Source: CAG-791 sp003447895
GTDB lineage: Bacteria; Bacillota; Clostridia; Lachnospirales; Lachnospiraceae
Assembly: GCA_946620035.1 (NCBI GenBank)
Contig: CAMOMX010000065.1
Span: 1 to 11,398 of the forward strand
DNA length: 11,398 bases
Direction: 5' to 3'
The translations under genes and the position numbers were made by a program. Under the pieces are notes generated by a model. It was not told the origin of the DNA and did not search any database. It was given only the letters and a program-made list of their open reading frames with translations. Below are positions 1 through 5,258 of the stretch, piece by piece (the first letter of the stretch is position 1; each line of letters starts with the position of its first letter).

Positions 1-1
1 C

Positions 2-1417
2 GGCGGCACTTCGGGCGGAGGCGAAGAAGAGAGCGGCGGCGGAGACACTTCGGGAACCGGTACGACCGAGTACAGCGGAGAAGGCTCGACGGAGGCGGAT
101 GACAGCGGCCTTGGAAATACCGGTGAAAACAGTGAAGCGGGAAGTTCCGCCACTACCGGAAGTACCGCTGAGAATGCGGAGATTGCCGGAACGGCTTCCA
201 CGGCGGAGGTTGCCGCCGAAAAGGAAGTGCTCGAGAAAGATCTGAAGGAAGATCCCGAGGGCGCGCAGGAAGCGGAGAATCATAACGGCACCAACGAGGA
301 ACTGCTCTCGCATCAGCACATCGTATATGATCTTCCCGAGATCCGAAAGGACTTCCGCTTCTTTACCGTAGAGAAGGTCAGCGCCTTTACAACTGAGAGC
401 GCGAAGATCTACGAGGAGAGAAGCGAGGACTCCGAGGTCGTAGGGACGATTGCCAGGAACGGAATGCTCTATGAGCTGGAAGAGGAGAGTGACGGCTGGA
501 TCTATGTCGAGTCCGGCACTGTCCGGGGCTTCATTGAAGAAGAGAAGCTGATCCGCGGCGACGAAGCCGAGGAGATCATGGATCTCATAGAGGAGCAGGC
601 AGAGAGAATCGCGGCGATCCTTCCGGAAGGAATGGAGCAGGACGCCTATTACTACTATGCGGAGGAAACGGTTCCCTACTACGAGAACGACGCGTACACG
701 TTCAGGCGGATCACGACGCAGAACACCGTGATCGACAAACTGGCGGCGATCGCCAAGGAGGAGGTCGGCATCCTGGAGGAAGCCGACGAAGGCGCCAGGG
801 AGGCAGGCAGACTTTCTGAAGGGGCGCTGGCCTACGTGATCGACGAAGCGGACGGCGGATGGCTCTTTGTGGAGTCCGGCGACGTCAGAGGCTTTGTACA
901 GGCGTCGGCCCTCGACACGAGCGGCTCTGTGCAGGCGAGGGTCTCCGAAACCGGCGAGGCTGAATTTGCCACCGCGAAGGAGGAGATCAAGCCGGAGGAC
1001 AACCGGGCAACCTACTATACTTTGACCTCGATCAAGGAGGGGACAAAATATAATGAGATCCGGGAGAAGATCCTTGAGCTCGCGCTCTCCTGCGTAGGAA
1101 ATCCTTACGTCTGGGGAGGCACAAGCCTGACTCACGGCGCGGACTGCTCCGGCTTCGTGCAGACGCTGTACAGAACGTTCGGTTACAGTCTTCCCCGCGT
1201 GGCGGATGCGCAGTCACGGGTCGGAACACAGATTCCGGTCAGCGACGCGGCGCCGGGCGACCTGATCTTCTTTGCCAGAAACGGATATGTCTACCACGTC
1301 GCTATGTATGCCGGAGACGGAAAGACAGTCGAGGCGTACAGCAGCAATTACGGAATCATTACCAAGGAGCTGAGTGACCGGGAAGCGGTCTGGGCGACAA
1401 GAATTATTGAGGATTAA
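2..1417 (+). CDS. NlpC/P60 family cell-wall peptidase with SH3b-like repeats (5' end outside window)
   Basis: This is the C-terminal 471 residues of a longer protein; the frame is open from base 2, so the GTG at 227 is an internal valine and the true start lies upstream. NlpC/P60 enzymes are cysteine peptidases that cut peptidoglycan stem peptides outside the membrane. The first 75 or so visible residues are a Gly/Ser/Thr/Glu low-complexity linker. Two SH3b-like segments follow, at about bases 365-555 and 755-930, sharing the pattern GW(I/L)(Y/F)VESG(T/D)VRGF, which suggests internal duplication. The NlpC/P60 domain spans about 1050-1414: the catalytic Cys is in DCSGF (1145-1147) and the His in YHVAMY (1295-1297). 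Where many relatives have His in an (I/V)HA motif this protein has VEA (Glu at 1331-1333). The visible part is very acidic. A signal peptide would be upstream and cannot be seen. The family call is firm; the exact cleavage specificity is unknown. Confidence 0.9.
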   Translation, partial: GGTSGGGEEESGGGDTSGTGTTEYSGEGSTEADDSGLGNTGENSEAGSSATTGSTAENAEIAGTASTAEVAAEKEVLEKDLKEDPEGAQEAENHNGTNEELLSHQHIVYDLPEIRKDFRFFTVEKVSAFTTESAKIYEERSEDSEVVGTIARNGMLYELEEESDGWIYVESGTVRGFIEEEKLIRGDEAEEIMDLIEEQAERIAAILPEGMEQDAYYYYAEETVPYYENDAYTFRRITTQNTVIDKLAAIAKEEVGILEEADEGAREAGRLSEGALAYVIDEADGGWLFVESGDVRGFVQASALDTSGSVQARVSETGEAEFATAKEEIKPEDNRATYYTLTSIKEGTKYNEIREKILELALSCVGNPYVWGGTSLTHGADCSGFVQTLYRTFGYSLPRVADAQSRVGTQIPVSDAAPGDLIFFARNGYVYHVAMYAGDGKTVEAYSSNYGIITKELSDREAVWATRIIED

Positions 1418-1434
1418 GATCTGCAGAGTTTAAG

Positions 1435-1470
1435 AAAGCCACTTCGGGCGAAATGCCCGGAGTGGCTTTT
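1435..1470. terminator. Bidirectional intrinsic terminator between convergent genes
   Basis: A 12-bp stem (GCCACTTCGGGC at 1438-1449 with GCCCGGAGTGGC at 1455-1466, one G-U wobble) closes a five-base loop. It is flanked by AAA on the left and TTTT on the right, and on the minus strand it is followed by TTTCTT. It sits 18 bases after the peptidase stop and directly abuts, even overlaps, the TAA of the minus-strand YfhO-like gene (1469-1471). It can therefore serve both converging transcripts. Confidence 0.88.
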
Positions 1471-4400
1471 ATGTTGTGCGGGAACTTGCCGGCATCTGGG
1501 GCATCTCGGGAATTTCGTCCCCGTCAGGTGCCGGCCCATTGTCCGATACATCCGGTTCCGATACGCTTTCGGGCGCCGGCCGGCGGCGTCTGCGGTTCGG
1601 GCGGATCGACAGGATCAGCCAAAGAAGGAACAGAAGGATTCCCGCCGCCGTGAGGCAGATTCCGTAGAGGAAGCCGGGCGTCTCGTAGCGAAGCTCGATC
1701 GTGTGGTGTCCGGGGGAGAGCATCAGCCCCGAGAACATGATATTGACGTTTTCAAGGACAGCCGGCTCTCCGTCCACGTAAGCTTTCCAGCCCTCGGAGT
1801 AGGGAATGGTCAGGCAGAGCAGCTTGTTTTCGGAGACGGTGATGTCGCCGGTGACGCCGGTAGAGACGAAGCTGCTGGGATCCTGGCGGATCTCTGTATT
1901 TTGGAGAGACTCCGCGGAGAGGGCCGCCACGTTCGTCTCGTAGGAGGTGAGCGGCTCGTGGATCAGGGAGAACTCGTCAAAATGATAGACACCGGTGGTC
2001 GGGAAGGTAAGGACGATGGAATCAATACCTTTTCGGAGGGTGTAGGAGTTGAGCAGGAAGTCCCGGCGTCCCGAATAGTACTGCTCGTTGTCGGGCACGA
2101 TAAAGTTCACCGTGTTCTCGTCGACCCATTCCGAACCGCTGTAGAACTCCGCCTTGATCTTGACGTTTCCGGCCTTGTTGTTATTGTAAAGGCTCCGATA
2201 GAGCATGTACTTTTCGTAGAGAGTGACATCGTTGTCCCACATGGCCTTCGTGTAGAGGTTGTTGGCGTCAAAGGCGGGATCGTCCGAATAGATCTCCGCT
2301 TTATTTGTCTCGCGGAAGTCCGTGTTCTTCATCTGAAGGTAGCACTCGCCGCCTGTGAGCTTGTCGAAGGAAAGCATGACCGTGGCTTCCGGCGCCGTGA
2401 CGACAAAGGTGTTGTCGTCGGTCTGCACAGCGTCAGGGCTGAGGGAAACAACCGTGAAGGGGACTTTTCGGCACTCCAGGGAGGACGCCAGGCTCTCGGG
2501 AGAGGCCTTGTCTTCCAGCACGCCGGGATTATCGAGCACCGCATGCGTGAGCAGGATCTCCTGGCGCTCGGCAGGAGAGAGCGCCTCGAACTTCTCGCGG
2601 CTGATCGTCTTGCGGTAGGTGTAGCCAAGGGGCAGGGGCATGCGGTTTGGATACACGGAATTGGCCGTTGTCGGATCCAGGGAAGTCTCCTCGTAGCCGG
2701 TGGGGAGCCTTACAGGATCCATGGAATACAGGAAGCTTACTGAGGCCAGCTCGTTCAAAACAGCGCGGTTGTCCAGGTTTGTGAACTGCCAGGCGTTGTT
2801 ATTGGCGTCGGAGACAGCCAGCTTGTCCAGAAATTCAAGGATATAGGGGTTGTTGATGCTCCAGAACGACTGTGTGGAGGAGATTCCGTTCAGAATCGAG
2901 GAGTTCTGGTACCAATAGTCGGTCTGGGTGTTGGATACCCTCTCAAATTGGGTGGTGTCGTGTCCGATCGAAGCCGCGATCTGGGAGGTATCGTTGATCC
3001 AGAGATTTCTGTCGTTGGCCGGGGAGGCTCCGGAATTGGGACCGGGCATGGCGAGGTACTTCTGCTCTTTGTAGGTGGACACGCGGATGCTGTAGTCCGG
3101 AGAGTTTTTGCAAATGCCGTTTGCGCAGATGCCCGCTATGGTGAGATAGAGGATGCAGCGCTTCGCGCGGCGGAAGCGGCGTCCGTTTCGGGCGGCGGCA
3201 CGGGCGGCGGAAGCGGAATCCTTGTCATCGGCCGGAGCATTCGCAGCCACAGCCGGTGCAGCAGCCTGATCAGCCGAAGCCGGATCGGTCGCAGCCGGTG
3301 CAGCAGCCTGAACGGCCGAAGCCGGATCGGTCGCAGCCGGTGCAGCAGCCGGAGCAGCCACAGCCGGTTCAGGGAAATCGGCTCTCTGGGACTGGAGCAG
3401 GCAGACCAGTGTCAGCGTGGTGACGAACATGGGAATCAGGAAAGTGATCCCCACAGACCAGGACAGGATATAGCAGACAACGAAATAGAGCGCCAGAAGG
3501 AAAGTCATTTTCCTCTTCTGCCCGGGAGTCATCTCAAAGAGGAGAGGCCACATTTCGGCGACCAGCATGCCAATCATAGCGGAATAGGCCCAGCACCAGC
3601 GGTTTATGGGATAGGCAAATCCGTTCGTGAGATATCCGAAAGCCGGAACAAAGAGCAGCACGGTGTAAAGCAGGAACTGGAGCTTCTGCTTGAGGTATCC
3701 TTTTGTGAGAAAGAGAAGGAATACACAAAGAAGCGCGGTCCCCGCGTAAGAGAGGGCGCCGTATTCGATCTCCTCGCAGGCAAGGAACGCGGCGGGCAGG
3801 TTCCGGCACGTGAGCTGGCGGTAGAACAGGCCTACGGCCGGCTTCATGTCCACCCGCTTGTTTCCCAGGACGGTCAGGATCATGGGAAGAAGGATCACGC
3901 CGCCCATAGAGACGCCGACCGTTCCGGCGGCAAACATGGTGCCGATCTCTCCGAAGCGCCTTCCGAGGGCCCCTTTCTCGATGGGAAAATAGCGAAAGAG
4001 GGCATAGATCACCGCCATGAGCACGATGCTCAAAAGGAAATAGAAGTTGCTGACAGTCGCCAGCATGATCGCGAGGATAAAGAGCCAGGGTTTTTGGCCC
4101 GCGCGAACCTTCTCAATGCCCAGAAGGACGAGCGGGAATACAATGATCGCATCGAGGAAAATGGGCTGTCCCATGCAGGTGATCAGCACAAATCCGCAGA
4201 AGGTGTAGATCAAAGAGCCCGCAAGGATCCCTCCGTCGTGGGCCTTCTCAGGCCAGCGGGAACGGCACAGGGCAGAGAAAACAATTCCCGATAGATAGTT
4301 TTTGAACACGATCAGGAAACTGTAGAAGAGATAGATGTATCTGGCGGGAACCAGGACGCTCAGAAGATAAAAGGGATCGCCCACGCCGTAGTAGGCGAGC

Positions 4401-4663
4401 GTGGTCAGGGCGTCGGATCCGTAGCCGAAGGTAAACGAATAGGTGGAGATCGCCTTCCAGTTTCCGCTGATGAGGGCCCTTAAGGACTGGCGGTACCAGC
4501 GGGAGATAAAGATCATCGCCTTCAGGTGCTGCGTATAGGAATCGTGCTCCCAGACGAGGCTCTTTTTGAGCACAAGATACGGCGCGTAGATGATCAGCGC
4601 CGTGATCAGAAATAACAGCGTAAATCTGAAGTAATAGGACACCCTGTTTTTAAATGTTTTCAT
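1469..4663 (-). CDS. YfhO-family polytopic membrane protein (GT-C-like)
   Basis: The 1064-residue protein matches the bacterial YfhO membrane family in layout. It has a first membrane segment at about residues 14-32, then an extracytoplasmic loop with EHDSYTQH (Asp41), the position where GT-C-type enzymes carry an acidic catalytic residue. Many more hydrophobic helices follow up to about residue 430, then a large soluble, probably extracytoplasmic domain, and a last membrane helix before a basic/acidic C-terminal tail. In Bacillus subtilis YfhO is needed for lipoteichoic acid glycosylation; transfer of a lipid-linked sugar to an envelope polymer is inferred here. ATG at 4663 is chosen because GGAGG (4669-4673) lies 5 bases upstream; an in-frame GTG at 4669 lies inside that ribosome site. 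Between helices, around residues 440-471, is an Ala/Pro repeat, followed by a basic stretch RRFRRAKR and another helix. The gene appears monocistronic. No polymer-synthesis partner is visible in the window. Confidence 0.85.
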   Translation of the reverse strand: MKTFKNRVSYYFRFTLLFLITALIIYAPYLVLKKSLVWEHDSYTQHLKAMIFISRWYRQSLRALISGNWKAISTYSFTFGYGSDALTTLAYYGVGDPFYLLSVLVPARYIYLFYSFLIVFKNYLSGIVFSALCRSRWPEKAHDGGILAGSLIYTFCGFVLITCMGQPIFLDAIIVFPLVLLGIEKVRAGQKPWLFILAIMLATVSNFYFLLSIVLMAVIYALFRYFPIEKGALGRRFGEIGTMFAAGTVGVSMGGVILLPMILTVLGNKRVDMKPAVGLFYRQLTCRNLPAAFLACEEIEYGALSYAGTALLCVFLLFLTKGYLKQKLQFLLYTVLLFVPAFGYLTNGFAYPINRWCWAYSAMIGMLVAEMWPLLFEMTPGQKRKMTFLLALYFVVCYILSWSVGITFLIPMFVTTLTLVCLLQSQRADFPEPAVAAPAAAPAATDPASAVQAAAPAATDPASADQAAAPAVAANAPADDKDSASAARAAARNGRRFRRAKRCILYLTIAGICANGICKNSPDYSIRVSTYKEQKYLAMPGPNSGASPANDRNLWINDTSQIAASIGHDTTQFERVSNTQTDYWYQNSSILNGISSTQSFWSINNPYILEFLDKLAVSDANNNAWQFTNLDNRAVLNELASVSFLYSMDPVRLPTGYEETSLDPTTANSVYPNRMPLPLGYTYRKTISREKFEALSPAERQEILLTHAVLDNPGVLEDKASPESLASSLECRKVPFTVVSLSPDAVQTDDNTFVVTAPEATVMLSFDKLTGGECYLQMKNTDFRETNKAEIYSDDPAFDANNLYTKAMWDNDVTLYEKYMLYRSLYNNNKAGNVKIKAEFYSGSEWVDENTVNFIVPDNEQYYSGRRDFLLNSYTLRKGIDSIVLTFPTTGVYHFDEFSLIHEPLTSYETNVAALSAESLQNTEIRQDPSSFVSTGVTGDITVSENKLLCLTIPYSEGWKAYVDGEPAVLENVNIMFSGLMLSPGHHTIELRYETPGFLYGICLTAAGILLFLLWLILSIRPNRRRRRPAPESVSEPDVSDNGPAPDGDEIPEMPQMPASSRTT
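3251..3354 (-). repeat. 42-bp in-frame tandem repeat in the YfhO-like gene
   Basis: Two full copies (3251-3292 and 3293-3334) differ at two bases, and a partial third copy starts at 3335. They encode a 14-residue unit of the type AAPAATDPASA(V/D)QA. The array lies in a loop between predicted membrane helices that, by the following positive cluster RRFRRAKR, is probably cytoplasmic. A multiple-of-three unit keeps the frame when copies are gained or lost, so the loop length may vary between strains (inference). Confidence 0.85.
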
Positions 4664-4668
4664 GTTCA

Positions 4669-4673
4669 CCTCC
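4669..4673 (-). promoter_or_regulatory. Shine-Dalgarno deciding the start of the YfhO-like gene
   Basis: Read on the minus strand, GGAGG is followed by TGAAC and then ATG (4663-4661). The alternative GTG start at 4669 begins inside this motif and has no ribosome site of its own, so the ATG is preferred. Confidence 0.8.
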
Positions 4674-4680
4674 GGTTTTT

Positions 4681-4713
4681 CCTTAGGCGTATCTTATCAT
4701 ACATCGATATGTA
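4681..4713 (-). promoter_or_regulatory. Possible promoter region of the YfhO-like gene
   Basis: The minus strand here is AT-rich and carries TATGAT followed closely by TGATAAGAT, either of which could be a -10 element (the second with an extended-type TG). No good -35 was found. An inverted repeat TACAT-N4-ATGTA (4700-4713) overlaps this region and could be an operator. It is the only plausible promoter between the upstream hairpins and the gene start, but the match is weak. Confidence 0.3.
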
Positions 4714-4755
4714 AAAAAAGAGCATCACTTAGCGCGCGGCGGAGCGGATTGCTCT
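4712..4755 (-). terminator. Second minus-strand hairpin with T-run
   Basis: On the minus strand AGAGCAATC (4755-4747) can pair with GATGCTCT (4726-4719) with one bulged base. A GC-rich interior can add CGC/GCG pairs, and seven Ts follow at 4718-4712. No T-run exists on the plus strand. It lies just downstream of the stronger hairpin at 4774-4815 and could act as a back-up terminator for leftward transcription, protecting the YfhO-like gene from read-through. The stem is weaker and the loop larger than in the first hairpin. Confidence 0.5.
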
Positions 4756-4773
4756 GCGAGCCTTAAATCCATC

Positions 4774-4815
4774 AAAAAAGCACAGCCGGGACATCATTCC
4801 CGCTGTGCTTTTTTT
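4774..4815 (-). terminator. Strong intrinsic terminator in the yfhO-like/tex spacer
   Basis: GCACAGC-C-GGGA (4780-4791, one bulged C) pairs with TCCCGCTGTGC (4798-4808) around the loop CATCAT. It is flanked by six As on the left and seven Ts on the right, so it can work on either strand. No plus-strand gene ends here, whereas the minus-strand small ORF stops at 4868, about 50 bases before it in the leftward direction. It is therefore assigned to the minus strand. Confidence 0.8.
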
Positions 4816-4867
4816 CGGTTTGAACAATCATTGACAGGCGTCGAAGTTCCGGGTGCCGCACCAAAAC

Positions 4868-5074
4868 TCAGCGCTTTGCACCGCTCTGCTGCCTGTGATA
4901 TTTCATACAACGATCTATCACTTTCCCGCTGTCGCCGTGTATGGCTGCGGGCGCCGTGTGAAACAGATTTCTTCCTCTTTTGATAAACCGTATGAACTTG
5001 TTTGTGAATGTGCCCCGGGCCGGCGGATTGTTTTGTCTTGTGCCGGCAGGATTGATAGGCTCGCCGTGGATCAT
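4868..5074 (-). CDS. Small basic protein of unknown function (68 aa)
   Basis: This ORF is not recognised as any family. It is supported by context: a near-perfect AAAGGAGG (minus strand, 5090-5083) stands 8 bases before the ATG at 5074. A possible promoter lies further upstream, and a strong intrinsic terminator follows about 50 bases after the TGA. The product is short, rich in Lys/Arg/His and ends in GAKR. It has no clear membrane helix or signal peptide; the most notable stretch is FTNKFIRFIKRGRNLF, a basic/aromatic segment near the middle. Its region looks less GC-rich than the flanking genes. It has its own transcription signals, away from both neighbours, which are divergent to each other. 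An 82-codon ORF on the opposite strand (4853-5101) lacks a ribosome site and is not preferred. It could alternatively be a regulatory RNA that happens to carry an ORF. Confidence 0.5.
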   Translation of the reverse strand: MIHGEPINPAGTRQNNPPARGTFTNKFIRFIKRGRNLFHTAPAAIHGDSGKVIDRCMKYHRQQSGAKR

Positions 5075-5082
5075 GACCGCTG

Positions 5083-5090
5083 CCTCCTTT
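5083..5090 (-). promoter_or_regulatory. Shine-Dalgarno of the 68-aa small ORF
   Basis: AAAGGAGG on the minus strand, 8 bases from the ATG at 5074, closely complements the 3' end of 16S rRNA. It is as strong as the sites of tex and the sugar kinase in this window and is the main argument that the small ORF is translated. Confidence 0.65.
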
Positions 5091-5102
5091 CCGTGGTGTA
5101 AA

Positions 5103-5132
5103 TTTAGATCCTTAAGAATTTAGCATGGTCAA
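5103..5132 (-). promoter_or_regulatory. Possible promoter of the small minus-strand unit
   Basis: On the minus strand TTGACC (5132-5127) is followed after 18 bases by TCTAAA (5108-5103), a 5/6 and a 4/6 match to vegetative sigma factor boxes. It lies about 30 bases before the ORF start. AT-richness makes chance matches likely. Confidence 0.35.
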
Positions 5133-5167
5133 AAAAGAGAAAACAGGCAGGATTTTGACTTATATTG

Positions 5168-5209
5168 GGTCTTTTCCGACCCCGGAAAAGCTGATGGCGG
5201 AAAAAGACC
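5168..5209. repeat. Nested, mutually exclusive inverted repeats upstream of tex
   Basis: TTTTCCG (5172-5178) pairs perfectly with CGGAAAA (5183-5189) over a four-base loop. The same left arm, extended to GGTCTTTTCCG (5168-5178), also pairs with CGGAAAAAGACC (5198-5209) with one bulged A. The two structures compete for one arm. If the extended -10 at 5217 is the tex promoter, the repeats cover its -35 region, so they look more like an operator or protein-binding site than a transcribed attenuator. Confidence 0.6.
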
Positions 5210-5216
5210 GCAAGTA

Positions 5217-5225
5217 TGGTATGAT
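5217..5225 (+). promoter_or_regulatory. Extended -10 promoter of tex
   Basis: TGGTATGAT contains the TGn extension plus TATGAT (5/6 match to TATAAT). Transcription would start near 5232, giving a leader of about 27 bases with the ribosome site AAAGGAG at 5244-5250. No matching -35 box is seen, which is acceptable for extended -10 promoters. Confidence 0.5.
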
Positions 5226-5258
5226 AGGAGATATCAAAGTACCAAAGGAGCAGACAGG

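Noticed and set aside
227..229. GTG as the start of the NlpC/P60 gene
   Set aside because: The frame stays open back to the window edge with a coherent Gly/Ser/Thr/Glu linker, and no ribosome site precedes the GTG.
1703..2743. Plus-strand ORF of 346 codons
   Set aside because: It is antisense to the soluble domain of the YfhO-like protein, lacks a ribosome site and has no recognisable domain.
2948..4294. Long plus-strand ORF (448 codons) opposite the YfhO-like gene
   Set aside because: It begins at a TTG without a ribosome site, encodes a His/Arg/Glu-rich low-complexity product with no family resemblance, and lies entirely antisense to a gene with clear membrane helices. Long shadow frames are expected in GC-rich DNA.
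4831..4836. TTGACA on the plus strand as a -35 box
   Set aside because: No -10-like sequence occurs at the right distance (the expected place is GC-rich), and no gene follows directly.
4853..5101. Plus-strand ORF of 82 codons in the spacer
   Set aside because: Its GTG start has no Shine-Dalgarno, and it overlaps the better-supported minus-strand small ORF.
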